NCBI RefSeq assembly: GCF_001942255.1 | Contig: NZ_MKKC01000082.1 | Coordinates: 1-54,803, forward strand | Origin: Nocardiopsis sp. CNR-923 | GTDB taxonomy: Bacteria > Actinomycetota > Actinomycetes > Streptosporangiales > Streptosporangiaceae | Direction of reading: 5' to 3' | DNA length: 54,803 nt | Shown: piece by piece, positions 33,059 to 40,675 of the stretch | How positions within the stretch are numbered: the first letter of the stretch is position 1 | Layout: each line of letters starts with the position of its first letter | The notes under the pieces: generated by a model | Database searches by the model: none | What the model was told of the DNA's origin: nothing | Seen by the model: only the letters and a program-made list of their open reading frames with translations | Made by a program: the position numbers and the translations under genes

Positions 33059-34294
33059 CTAGAACGGAACGGCGTCGCCGGACTCGGCCGGGGCCTGCTC
33101 GCCGGGCTTGGCCACCTGCCCGGCCTTGATCGCCTTGAGGAACCCGGTCAGCAGAGCGGCCGTCGCGTCGTCCGGCAACTCCCCGCCGTGCCGGGCCGCG
33201 TATGCCTCGACGAGGTCCTGGGTCGACCAGTCGTCCGGCGTCGCGGACATGCACTGCATCCACAGCCCGTCGACCTGGGCGCCCTCATCCACCGGAACCG
33301 GGGCCGGGGCGGGGGTCTCGTCGGTGGGCATCTCGGCCTCCGGTCGCCGGTCAGCGTCGGGCCGGTACGACCCGCGCGCCGCCTGGGCCATGAGGTCGGC
33401 GTGCTCCTTCATGGCGTGCGACAGGTCCGCGGTCATCTGCCCGGCCTGGGCACACTCCCGGTACAGGGCGCGCACCTCGTCGGCGGTGGTGAGCTGCTGG
33501 AGGTCGGCCAGCCAGTCACGGGCCGGGGCGGCAGGCAGCTCGGCCGGAGTATCAGCGGCGCCCACAGCCGGAGCCTGCCCAGCCGGGGCAGCGACCTCCG
33601 CCGTGGGGATCTGCCCGGACATCACCTGCCCGGCCGTCGCCCCGCGCAGGCCCAGCGTGACCACCGGGAACTGCTTTGTCTTCCCCCCGCTGACGCGGGT
33701 GCGCGGCTCGATGCGCAACCGGACCGGCACCATCGCGGCCGTGCCGAGCTGCCCCTTGAGCAGGTCCACTGCGGCGGCGATCTCACTCGCGCTGTAGTAC
33801 GAGTGGGTCTCGACTCGCCACGCACCCATGTCCGGCATGTCCGGGAGGATCACTCCGAGGCGGGTGGTCATCTGGCACGCGCCGTCGCGCGGCCCCGCGA
33901 CCTTGTGCCAGTCCTGTCCCCAGTCCTGAACGCACAGGCACGAGGAGTCCGACAGAAGCTCCGTCTCGCCGTCGCACCGGCGGGCGCACCCGCTTCGTGA
34001 CCACGCCTCGTAGTACTGCGCCAGCGGGTCACCGGGCGGGAGGATCGCGTCGATGGCGGGTGCGTCGGTGATGACGCGGTACTGCTCGGCCCCGGCGCCG
34101 AGGGGCTTCCACTTCTCGACGGTGCCGCCCCAGATACCGGCGGCGGCCTCGCAGTACTCCGCGGAGTGCGACGTGGCGATCCAGGTGGTCGAGCGGACTG
34201 GGCGCGGCCGGGTGCCGGAGGTGTCGGTGTAGCCGGTGCGGAGCCTGCCCAGCTCGCGGGCTTGGCGCTGGAGGGTGATGATGCGGGAGCCCAT
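33059..34294 (-). CDS. Actinophage metal-binding DNA-processing protein with SSB-like C-terminal tip
   Basis: 411 residues. Often annotated only as hydrolase or metal-binding protein in actinophages. Cysteine cluster SGCARRCDG, DSSCLCVQDWGQDWHK and DGACQMTTRLG suggests one or two zinc sites. Earlier part IITLQRQARELGRLRTGYTD and TTWIATSHSAEYCEAAAGIW; later GKTKQFPVVTLGLRG, then a long Ala/Pro/Glu linker. The last residues ESGDAVPF resemble the acidic-hydrophobic tip of single-strand binding proteins. The start ATG shares its A with the stop of the PD-(D/E)XK nuclease gene, indicating a nuclease partner. May replace SSB or act as a recombinase loader; inference. Confidence 0.7.
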   Translation of the reverse strand: MGSRIITLQRQARELGRLRTGYTDTSGTRPRPVRSTTWIATSHSAEYCEAAAGIWGGTVEKWKPLGAGAEQYRVITDAPAIDAILPPGDPLAQYYEAWSRSGCARRCDGETELLSDSSCLCVQDWGQDWHKVAGPRDGACQMTTRLGVILPDMPDMGAWRVETHSYYSASEIAAAVDLLKGQLGTAAMVPVRLRIEPRTRVSGGKTKQFPVVTLGLRGATAGQVMSGQIPTAEVAAPAGQAPAVGAADTPAELPAAPARDWLADLQQLTTADEVRALYRECAQAGQMTADLSHAMKEHADLMAQAARGSYRPDADRRPEAEMPTDETPAPAPVPVDEGAQVDGLWMQCMSATPDDWSTQDLVEAYAARHGGELPDDATAALLTGFLKAIKAGQVAKPGEQAPAESGDAVPF

Positions 34295-35126
34295 CAGGCG
34301 GCCTTCCTTCGGGTCGTCTTCTTCCAGGGGTTGACCGGCTTGTGCGGCTTGAGGTCGAGCCCGTGCAGGTAGTAGCTCGCGTCGACCAGCGACCGGAACG
34401 CCGCGTGTGCGGCCTCGTCGGCGGGCAGCGGCACAAACCCGTACCGGTCGGCGCGGAGGTTGAGGATCGCGGCGCCGACGAACTCCGGCACCGGGTGCTC
34501 GCTGTCGTCGGGGGCGAGTGCCACGGGCGCGTACCGGAGTCCGGCGAGTTGGAGGACGTGGTCGCGGTACACGGATGACGGCGGCTTTGTGAGGCTGGTC
34601 TTGAGGTCGACCAGCCACAGCCCGGCGGGCTGCCCGTGGAACGGCTGTCGGATGTGCACCCACAGGTCGGCAGTGCCCGCATACCGGGTCTCGCGGTCGA
34701 TGACGGTTACCTCGACGGCCTCGACGTCGGTCTCGATGTCGATCCCGGCGTCGGCCAGGAACTGCCGGTACTGGTCGATGAACGGGGCGGCGTCCTCGTC
34801 GTGCTCGATCGGCTTGCCGAGGGCGTGCGCCTCGGCCTGCACGTGGACGCGGGTGCCGATCCCAGCGCGGGACTCCCACACGGTCTTGTGTTCGGTCTTC
34901 GCGGTCTTGAGGAACGCCTCCCGGTCCTCCGCCCGGCGCGACGCGCGGACGGCAGCGGGGAGGTTGTCGACGATGTACTCGGCGGTGACCTTCGCGGCGG
35001 CCGGGGCGAGGGCGGGTTTCGACAGCGTGTTGAGCGCGTTCGTGACGCTGATCAGGTACTCGCCCGTGCGCGGGTCTCGTAGTAGCGGCCGTGCTTCGTG
35101 TCACGCGAGTGGCGCGGGTCAGCCAC
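34294..35126 (-). CDS. PD-(D/E)XK (RecB/Cas4-type) exonuclease; frameshifted
   Basis: 277 residues after restoring one base near 35078. N-terminus ADPRHSRDTKHGRYY then RDPRTGEYLISVTNALNTLS in the next frame, the typical phage exonuclease entry. Core: WESRAGIGTRVHVQAEAHAL (conserved His), YAGTADLWVHIRQ, then GLWLVDLKTSLTKPPSSVYR (D..K signature of the nuclease) and DHVLQLAGLRYA (QxxxY-like). GTG at 35126 follows GGAGG. It generates single-stranded ends for recombination together with the adjacent metal-binding protein. Confidence 0.85.
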
Positions 35127-35307
35127 GGTCGGCCTCCTTCCTGACTGGGGTGATGGCGGTGGGGGCGTGGGCCCAGCAGCGGCGCCCCCGCGTGTACAGG
35201 CGGGTCGGGGCGGCCCCGCAGTACCGGTCGTGGGCCCAGTGCCGGCACGGCTCGGGGAGGGCGACCTCCAACCAGGCGGCGGGCGGGACGGTGAGCGGGT
35301 CAGCCAC
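35119..35307 (-). CDS. Small zinc-finger-like protein, 62 aa
   Basis: GTG at 35307. Sequence LPEPCRHWAHDRYCGAAPTR and GRRCWAHAPTAITPV gives C..H....C and C..H pairs, so a small zinc site is likely. Arginine-rich C-terminus. Overlaps the exonuclease start by 8 bases and is coupled to it. Similar one-finger proteins occur in actinophage early operons; function unknown. Confidence 0.6.
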   Translation of the reverse strand: MADPLTVPPAAWLEVALPEPCRHWAHDRYCGAAPTRLYTRGRRCWAHAPTAITPVRKEADRG

Positions 35308-35566
35308 GGGTCACCGCCGTCCGCCGGAGGTGCCGGAGCCCGGAAGCGGCCAGCCGCTCCATGGCGTGGTGGTAGGTGCCGGGACGGCCCTGGTACCGGT
35401 CCACCAGCGACGGCGGACGCGTGTGGCCGCTGTCGGGCAGCTCGACCAGGACCACGGAGGCGACGACCGGGAGCCCGGCCAGCGGGTCCTCGACACGACG
35501 CTCGTGCAGCGCACGGAGGGCGGCGGCGAGACGGGACCGGGCGTCACGGAGGGTTTGGTCAGCCAC
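35300..35566 (-). CDS. Unknown phage protein, 88 aa
   Basis: GTG at 35566 gives ADQTLRDARSRLAAALRALH, a helical start, followed by VVASVVLVELPDSGHTRPPS, YQGRPGTYHHAMERLAASGL and an arginine-rich end. The longer open frame upstream is a shadow. Overlaps both neighbours by eight bases. No motif recognised. Confidence 0.55.
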   Translation of the reverse strand: MADQTLRDARSRLAAALRALHERRVEDPLAGLPVVASVVLVELPDSGHTRPPSLVDRYQGRPGTYHHAMERLAASGLRHLRRTAVTRG

Positions 35567-35843
35567 GGCGACCCTCCTCCCGGGCGGCGCGGCGCACAGC
35601 GGTGAGGATCTCCTCGGTGCCGCCGGTTGCCCGGCCGAGGGCGGCCTCGGACTGGTCGAGCTGCTCGGCCAGGTGGTCGACCTCGTCGGCCAGACGGCAC
35701 GCCTGGTGCCGGTACCGGGCAGCGTGGCGGAGAGCGGCGGCGGCCCCACAGCTGCCGAGCGCGTACCCGAGCAGGGTCGCGACGGCCAGCCCGGCCACGA
35801 CGACCGCGGCGAGCAGGTAGTCGACCAGGATGTCGGCGATCAT
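35559..35843 (-). CDS. Small membrane-anchored coiled-coil protein, 94 aa
   Basis: N-terminal membrane segment ILVDYLLAAVVVAGLAVATL (residues 4-30), a short GYALGSCGAAAALRHAARYR stretch, then a coiled coil (DEVDHLAEQLDQSEAALGRA) and a basic end. One transmembrane helix with a cytosolic coiled coil resembles spanin- or Rz-like or superinfection-exclusion-type architecture, but it lies in the early operon, so a lysis role is unlikely. Overlaps neighbours by ATGA-type junctions. Confidence 0.6.
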   Translation of the reverse strand: MIADILVDYLLAAVVVAGLAVATLLGYALGSCGAAAALRHAARYRHQACRLADEVDHLAEQLDQSEAALGRATGGTEEILTAVRRAAREEGRRG

Positions 35844-36406
35844 CGGGCGCCCCCGGCGGCGTCGATCAGCGAGCGAGCACGGGCGACCATGGCGGGTACC
35901 GGCTCGCCTTCCGCCCGGTACAGGAGCGCCGACACCACCACCCGCACACCCTCACGGGTGGCGTGCGCCGACACCACCACGAACGCCTCGTCGCGCGCCG
36001 TCGTCTGCTGGACAGCGACGCCGAGGTGACGGGCCCACTCGCACACCGTCGCGACGCGGTCGGCCGGGGCGTCGTTGTTCGCGTAGGCGTTCAGCTCGCC
36101 TGCCTCGTCGGAGGACAGCGTCCAGTACATCCGCCGGTGTGGGAGAGCGGCGGTCAGCCGGGCCTGAAGCAGGGACGCACGGGTGTGCCACGGCAGGAAT
36201 CCTGGACAGGTGGCGCGGATGCGTTCGGCGGCGCGGGCTACGGCCCGTTCGGTGCCGGTCAGGCCGACGAGGTTGGTGTGCCCCTCGCGGCGGCCAGTCG
36301 TGCAGGTAGAGTCGTGCATGAGAGGTTCTGTCCTTTCGGCATCGGCCCCCGCGTGTCCGCCAAGATCAGCGCGGGGGTTCGTCATTTCTGGGGTGGTCTG
36401 GTTCAT
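35840..36406 (-). CDS. Unknown phage protein, 188 aa
   Basis: ATG at 36406 overlaps the preceding stop (ATGA). Disordered N-terminus with a few cysteines (HDSTCTTGRREGHTNLVG), then GTERAVARAAERIRATCPG, MYWTLSSDEAGELNAYAN, CEWARHLGVAVQQTTARDEA, and a final hydrophobic strand-helix part (RVVVSALLYRAEGEPVPAMV). A second possible start, MHDSTC, is at 36319. Reminiscent of small phage-encoded nucleotide- or repressor-binding proteins, but no family can be named. Confidence 0.6.
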   Translation of the reverse strand: MNQTTPEMTNPRADLGGHAGADAERTEPLMHDSTCTTGRREGHTNLVGLTGTERAVARAAERIRATCPGFLPWHTRASLLQARLTAALPHRRMYWTLSSDEAGELNAYANNDAPADRVATVCEWARHLGVAVQQTTARDEAFVVVSAHATREGVRVVVSALLYRAEGEPVPAMVARARSLIDAAGGAR

Positions 36407-36612
36407 GCGGCGGCCCGCTGGGCGTCACGGGCGGCGCGCGCCTCGGCCCGGTGCTGGATGATTAGGGCCTCGATCTGCTCGACCGGCAGGCCCCCGGGGG
36501 AGTACGCGGCGAGCGCGGCCTCCCGCGGCGACATGGAGTCGCGGGCGATGCGTCCGGCTCGCCACGCCCGAGCGGCGGCGTCACGGGCGTCGGGCCACGG
36601 CTTGAGCGCCAT
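36403..36612 (-). CDS. Unknown small helical protein, 69 aa
   Basis: MALKPWPDARDAAARAWRAG from ATG at 36612, sharing its A with the stop of the HTH gene. Then RIARDSMSPREAALAAYSPG, VEQIEALIIQHRAEARAARD. Two or three helices rich in Ala and Arg. Second gene of the early operon, so made immediately upon derepression. Function unknown. Confidence 0.6.
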   Translation of the reverse strand: MALKPWPDARDAAARAWRAGRIARDSMSPREAALAAYSPGGLPVEQIEALIIQHRAEARAARDAQRAAA

Positions 36613-36896
36613 CACGCTCCACCCGTGGTGTCACCGTGGGTGTCTCGTGGTGTGGTTTCCACCCACAGGTCCCCGTAGGAGAGGCCGAGGCGGGCGATGA
36701 TGCTCCGGTACGTGCTCTGTCGAGGACGCAGACGGTATCCGGCCTGTAGCTTCTTCATGCCGCTCTCGGATGTTCCTGTGGCTTGGGCGAGCTCGGCGAG
36801 GGTGACCCCGGCGCGTCGCCGTGCCTTGCGAAAGGCGTCGCGGTCGAAGATCAGGTCCTCGTCGGACTCACCGTGGTGTGCTCGTGGTGTGTCCAT
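36612..36896 (-). CDS. Cro-like helix-turn-helix regulator, first gene of the leftward early operon
   Basis: 94 residues from ATG at 36896. HTH: FRKARRRAGVTLAELAQATG, TSESGMKKLQAGYRLRPRQS, then YRSIIARLGLSYGDLWVET. No Shine-Dalgarno precedes the ATG, and CCATGGGG boxes overlap the start itself. The mRNA may be leaderless or short-leader and the protein or its partner repressor could occupy its own start region. Divergent from the repressor at 37097, it occupies the Cro position of the switch. The frame upstream of 36896 is open but covers the operator region. Confidence 0.78.
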   Translation of the reverse strand: MDTPRAHHGESDEDLIFDRDAFRKARRRAGVTLAELAQATGTSESGMKKLQAGYRLRPRQSTYRSIIARLGLSYGDLWVETTPRDTHGDTTGGA

Positions 36897-37076
36897 GGGG
36901 TAAAAGTACACCATGGGTGCACCATGGGGATACACCTGCATGGCGGTCGGGTAAGACACCAGGGAGGGTGAGGAGGCCCAAAGCCCCTTCTACCAAGGGG
37001 TTTTAGCTTCATCGGGAAGTCAAGAGTTCGCCGGGGGTTGACACAAGTCGGCCGATCTTGGGTACCCCATGGGTAC
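36893..37076. promoter_or_regulatory. Divergent promoter/operator region of the lysis-lysogeny switch
   Basis: Four boxes containing CCATGGG: 36893-36900, 36911-36917, 36922-36929 and the better palindrome GTACCCCATGGGTAC at 37062-37076. Rightward promoter candidate: TTGACA at 37038-37043 with the -10 position (17-base spacer) falling on the 37062 box, so repressor binding there would block it. The left boxes overlap the start of the leftward gene. CCCATGGG is self-complementary, as expected for a dimeric HTH protein. Confidence 0.6.
36984..37005. terminator. Short hairpin with T-run between the divergent promoters
   Basis: CCCCTT-CTACC-AAGGGG-TTTTA on the plus strand; on the minus strand the stem is followed by CTTTG. 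It sits between the two operator groups and could stop leftward transcripts started right of 37000. Confidence 0.55.
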
Positions 37077-37096
37077 TTTTGGCTAGGGTGTTAGGC

Positions 37097-37594
37097 ATGC
37101 CTTCCCCAAACGAGACACACACATCCGACCGGGTACGCCTCGGTCGCCTCATTGAGGAGCGCAAACGCAAGCTCCAGCGCAGCTGGACCGCCATATCCCA
37201 GGCGGGACCCATCCCTCCGGAGACCCTCCGCCGAGCCCGCATCGGCACCTCGCCCCTCGCCGACGACACGATCGAGCGCCTCGACACGGCGCTCGACTGG
37301 CTCCCCGGCTCCACTCAGGACGTCCTCAACGGCGGTGACCCCACCCCCCTGGAGGACGTCGACCGCCGATATCCCGTAGAGCGGCAGATCCTCGACACTC
37401 CCATCGGCCAGGTGGTGAGGGAGATCTACAGCGACCTGGAGGCCGACGACAGCCTCACACCCGAGCAACGGGAGGAGATCCGCGAGCGGACCGCGACGCG
37501 CATGCGTGAAGAGGTGACCATGATGGTTCGCGCGAAACGGTGGGAGAACGAAGAGCGGAAGCGACGAGAATCGGACAGCGGCGCAAGAAAGTGA
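37097..37594 (+). CDS. Probable immunity (lysogeny) repressor
   Basis: 165 residues from ATG at 37097, the first rightward gene of the switch. N-terminal HTH: RLGRLIEERKRKLQRSWTAI, SQAGPIPPETLRRARIGTSP, DDTIERLDTALDWLPGSTQD. C-terminal half is helical and charged (VVREIYSDLEADDSLTPEQR, TRMREEVTMMVRAKRWENEE), probably for dimerisation; no LexA-like protease domain is seen, so SOS cleavage is unlikely. It precedes the integrase, the standard immunity-integration order of actinophages. Only a weak ribosome site is visible, allowing a short-leader mRNA. Confidence 0.75.
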   Translation: MPSPNETHTSDRVRLGRLIEERKRKLQRSWTAISQAGPIPPETLRRARIGTSPLADDTIERLDTALDWLPGSTQDVLNGGDPTPLEDVDRRYPVERQILDTPIGQVVREIYSDLEADDSLTPEQREEIRERTATRMREEVTMMVRAKRWENEERKRRESDSGARK

Positions 37595-37610
37595 AGGAGG
37601 TTGACAAACA

Positions 37611-37739
37611 ATGTGGCCGGTTTTGGACACGCGTGACGTCAACGCTTCAGAAACGGTTCCTACCGACCCGTGGCGTGTCCAGTTTCGGTCGCAGTGGATG
37701 GTTAATCCTGGTTTTCGAGTGCGTGTACGAGTACTCTGA
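37611..37739 (+). CDS. Possible 42-aa protein between repressor and integrase module
   Basis: ATG TGG CCG at 37611 follows GAAGGAGG, which is placed 10 bases upstream at the very end of the repressor gene. The product begins MWPVLDTRDVNASETVPTDP and ends in a basic FRVRVRVL. It is too short to assign. Codon third positions are less GC-biased than in the neighbours. Location beside a serine integrase makes a recombination directionality factor or a coupling peptide worth testing. Confidence 0.4.
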   Translation: MWPVLDTRDVNASETVPTDPWRVQFRSQWMVNPGFRVRVRVL

Positions 37740-37772
37740 TCAGCCCATAGTCGCGCTGTGAGGAGGGCACAC

Positions 37773-38267
37773 GTGCACACGGTGAATGACCCCACCCCCT
37801 ATCGGCTTCCCCCAAACCGACTGACACCCCCGCCCGTTGCGGTCACGCTGAGCGGCGAATCCGGACACGAATTCGAGGTCTATGAAGCCCTCAACCCTGA
37901 CTACGACCACGGCCTTGTAGAGGTGCCCGCCATGTGGCTCATCGTCCACCACGGCGACGAAGTCAGCTTCGGCGAGCTGGTCTCGCGGTACGTGCGTCGC
38001 CTCCGCCCCGGACCGCTGCGCTGCGCCGTCTTCGACATGGGCCGTCTCCCCGACCCCTTCGACGATGCCGAGGGTTTCCGCAAAGCGAAGTGGTACCAAG
38101 AAGACGCGCTCCTGACCCTGGAGACCATCCGCCAGATGGAGGACCGACTCCTCCTCACCCGCATCCACCACGACGCGAGTCCCGGGCCTCTCCTCGGTCC
38201 GTCCCGCTCCGGCCCCGTGACGCTCCCCCCGCTGCCCCGCCAGCGATCGCGACCCGACATGGACTGA
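37773..38267 (+). CDS. Unknown protein of the integration module, 164 aa
   Basis: GTG at 37773 with AGGAGG six bases upstream. Features: VAVTLSGESGHEFEVYEALN, GLVEVPAMWLIVHHGDEVSF, LRCAVFDMGRLPDPFDDAEG and a helical EDALLTLETIRQMEDRLLLT, then a proline/arginine-rich tail. No domain recognised. It lies between the repressor and integrase and is closed by its own strong terminator, so it is likely expressed in the lysogen. Confidence 0.6.
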   Translation: MHTVNDPTPYRLPPNRLTPPPVAVTLSGESGHEFEVYEALNPDYDHGLVEVPAMWLIVHHGDEVSFGELVSRYVRRLRPGPLRCAVFDMGRLPDPFDDAEGFRKAKWYQEDALLTLETIRQMEDRLLLTRIHHDASPGPLLGPSRSGPVTLPPLPRQRSRPDMD

Positions 38268-38278
38268 CCCACCGACGT

Positions 38279-38316
38279 AGGGGGCGCCCCGACCACGGGG
38301 GCCGAGGGCGCCCCCT
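38279..38316 (+). terminator. Strong terminator before the integrase
   Basis: Perfect 11-bp stem AGGGGGCGCCC / GGGCGCCCCCT with a 16-base GC-rich loop, 12 bases past the stop at 38267. It separates repressor transcription from the integrase gene, which has its own AGGAAGGA ribosome site. Confidence 0.7.
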
Positions 38317-38346
38317 GCGCCCACAACCGAACAGGAAGGACCCCCT

Positions 38347-40053
38347 ATGGCCGTCGCCTACGACATCGACCTTGACGCACTCCTGATCACCCACGGGGGC
38401 GACCCCCTCGGCACGATCCCGATGATCGGCTACATCCGCGTCAGCACAGCGCGAGAGGACATGATCTCCCCGGAGATGCAGGCCGACCACATCAACGAAC
38501 TGGGAAAACGAACCGGCTGTCGGATCGTCCGGTGGGTCGCCGACCTCGACCTCTCCGGCCGGACACTCGCCAAACGCCAGATCAGCGCCATCATCGAATC
38601 CATCGCCAACGGCACCAGTCCTGAAGGCGCCCGCAAGGTCGGAGTCTGGAAGTACTCCCGATTCGGCAGGAACAGGGCCGACAACCAACTCAACCTCGCA
38701 CTCCTCGAACGCAACGGCGGAGAACTGCTGTCCGCGACTGAGCAGGTCGACGCCACCACCGCCGTCGGAAAGCTGACCCGCGGAGTCCTTCTCGAACTCG
38801 CCGCGTTCGAGTCCGACCTCATCGGCGAGGGGTGGCGCGACGTCCATGCCCACCGCATCGCCCGCGGCCTCCCGCACACAGGCATCCCACGGTTCGCGTA
38901 CGACCGCCTCGGCAAGATCAAGATCGGCGGCACCTGGGTCCACGACCCCGCAGACCCCCTCGGCGAGCGGTACGCCCTGGGCGACACCAGTCCCCAACTC
39001 GCACGCATGTACCGCGAGGCGGCCGAGGGCGCACCCATCGGCGGTATCGCCCGCTGGCTCAACCACGAACGGGTACCGTCCACCCTCGGCAACATCGGAC
39101 GCTGGTTGATCCAATCGACGTACGCCGTGCTCGACAGCGGGTTCGGGTGCGGGGTCCTGGTCGCACACGACCCGCGGTGCACCGGCCACCCGTCGAGCGA
39201 GACCGTCCAGTGCCCCAACAAGAAGGAGTACCCGGGTGCGCACCCGCACGTGTTCGACGATGACGACGAGCGCGACGCAGTGTGGGAGGCCTTCAAGGAC
39301 CGCCGTCGCACCGGCAAGAAGAAGGGCCGGCGCGCGGCCAACCCGCGCTACGACTGGACCGGCATCATCAAGTGCCGGTGGTGTGACCGGCATCTGGGGG
39401 CTCAGCCGCGCTACGGGTCGCCGCACCTGATCCCGCAGTGGCGGTGCATGCCGGACAAGGTGTCCGGGTGCCCCCGCCCGGAGGGAACCCCAGGAACCTC
39501 CGTCGCCGGGGGGCGGGTGCTCTACGCGGTGTGGGATCTGCTGACTCGGGAGCGTGCGCGGCTGGATGAGCTCGCCGGCGCGGTGGAATCGCATACGGCC
39601 CAGCCTCCTGCGGTGTCTGCGAAGGCGGTTGTCGAGGACCTGCAGGCGAGACTGAAGCGGGCGCGTGACACTCTCGACGGGCTCGCTGTGAAGCACGCCC
39701 TAGGCGACATTAAGGATGACGTCTACCGCCGCACGCGTGACAAGACTGAGCAGGAGGAAGCAGCGCTTGCCCAGGAGCTCGCCCAGGCGAAGGCACAGGC
39801 GAAGCAGAAGAAACGCCCAGAGGAGTACCTCCCCGTCATGCGGGAGTTGTTGGACGAGTGGCCGACCCTGCCGGTGTGGTCCCGGAACCGGATGGTGGGG
39901 GAACTGGTGGAGATGGAAGCGTGGCGCGTTGACTCCGAGCAGGCGTGGCTACGGATCAGTACCGCGTGGGGGGTTGAGGAGATCGCTGCGGCGTCGGGCC
40001 GGCTGCCGGAGTCGGAGCGCGCCGTCCTGCAGGAAGCGAAGCTGATCGTGTGA
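38347..40053 (+). CDS. int: Large serine integrase
   Basis: 568 residues. Resolvase catalytic domain: IGYIRVSTARE with catalytic Ser33, RIVRWVADLDLSGRTLAKRQ, VWKYSRFGRNRADNQL, LSATEQVDATTAVGKLTRGV, FESDLIGEGWRDVH. Recombinase domain: GIPRFAYDRLG, LGDTSPQLARMYREAAEG, IGGIARWLNHERVPSTLG. Zinc ribbon: KCRWCDRHLG and WRCMPDKVSGC. Coiled coil: VVEDLQARLKRARDTLDGL, RTRDKTEQEEAALAQELAQA. It catalyses attP x attB recombination through a phosphoserine link; excision needs a directionality factor, not identified here. Its stop lies directly at the phage-host junction. Start is ATG with AGGAAGGA. Confidence 0.95.
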   Translation: MAVAYDIDLDALLITHGGDPLGTIPMIGYIRVSTAREDMISPEMQADHINELGKRTGCRIVRWVADLDLSGRTLAKRQISAIIESIANGTSPEGARKVGVWKYSRFGRNRADNQLNLALLERNGGELLSATEQVDATTAVGKLTRGVLLELAAFESDLIGEGWRDVHAHRIARGLPHTGIPRFAYDRLGKIKIGGTWVHDPADPLGERYALGDTSPQLARMYREAAEGAPIGGIARWLNHERVPSTLGNIGRWLIQSTYAVLDSGFGCGVLVAHDPRCTGHPSSETVQCPNKKEYPGAHPHVFDDDDERDAVWEAFKDRRRTGKKKGRRAANPRYDWTGIIKCRWCDRHLGAQPRYGSPHLIPQWRCMPDKVSGCPRPEGTPGTSVAGGRVLYAVWDLLTRERARLDELAGAVESHTAQPPAVSAKAVVEDLQARLKRARDTLDGLAVKHALGDIKDDVYRRTRDKTEQEEAALAQELAQAKAQAKQKKRPEEYLPVMRELLDEWPTLPVWSRNRMVGELVEMEAWRVDSEQAWLRISTAWGVEEIAAASGRLPESERAVLQEAKLIV

Positions 40054-40092
40054 TCAGCGCGTTTTCTTGTGTGTTGTGGGTGTGTTTTTAGA
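40054..40092. other. Predicted attachment junction (attR) beside integrase
   Basis: The integrase stop ends at 40053 and homology to an MFS transporter begins at 40093-40100, so the crossover must lie in these ~40 T/G-rich bases (gttttcttgtgtgttgtggg within it). The other junction is outside the window, so the core cannot be read by comparing both ends. No tRNA gene is nearby. Confidence 0.65.
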
Positions 40093-40638
40093 ATGGGTGT
40101 CAACCTGGTGTTCACGCAGACGGGAGCGTTCCTGGCCATCATCGCGACCGCCGAGAGCCAGGGCGCCAGCCACCTCCAGATCGGCATGACCGTCTCCCTG
40201 GCGGGGACGGGAGGGCTGCTGGGGGCGCTGGTGTCCGGGGCGGTCGTCCGGTGGGTGCGCCCCTCCACCACCTTCCTGGTGGCGGCGTGGTCGGCGCCCG
40301 TGGGAGCGCTCACACTCCTCGCAGCGCCCAACGCGGTCCTGCTCGGTGCGATCGTCGGGTGCGTGTTCGCCGCCGTCCCCTGCGCCAACGCCGTGTTCTA
40401 CGGCTACGTGGCGGCCTCGGTGGGTGACGACCTCCAGGGGCGCGTCCTGGGAGCGGTCATGTTCCTGGCGATGCTGTCCCAGCCGGTGGGCATCCTCGGT
40501 GTCGGGATCGTCTTCGACCATGCCGGACCCCGCTGGGTCTTCCTGACGATGGCGTGCGTGTCCGGGGTGGCCGCGCTGTGCAGCCTCACCCCGGCGATGC
40601 GCGCCCTGCCCCGCCCCGAGGAGGCCTCCGTGGCCTGA
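40069..40638 (+). pseudogene. MFS transporter, C-terminal half, split by the prophage
   Basis: GVNLVFTQTGAFLAIIATAE, IGMTVSLAGTGGLLGALVSG, FLVAAWSAPVGALTLLAAPN, LLGAIVGCVFAAVPCANAVF, VLGAVMFLAMLSQPVGILGV, VFLTMACVSGVAALCSLTPA: six hydrophobic segments of the second half of a drug-efflux-type major facilitator. The N-terminal half (about 200 residues) is missing here and should lie on the far side of the prophage. An open frame does begin at 40069 inside the junction sequence, but it does not supply the missing helices. Prophage excision should restore a full gene. Confidence 0.85.
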
Positions 40639-40675
40639 CGGGAGAGCGACCCGCCAGGCCGCGGGTTGACGGCGT

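Noticed and set aside
1..40053. Prophage decay as the cause of the many frameshifts
   Set aside because: Host genes (oxidoreductase, winged-helix protein, OtsB-GH15) show the same one-base losses at a similar rate, and the essential phage gene order is complete.
40040..40100. tRNA gene as the integration target
   Set aside because: No cloverleaf can be drawn at the junction; the reading continues into an MFS protein.
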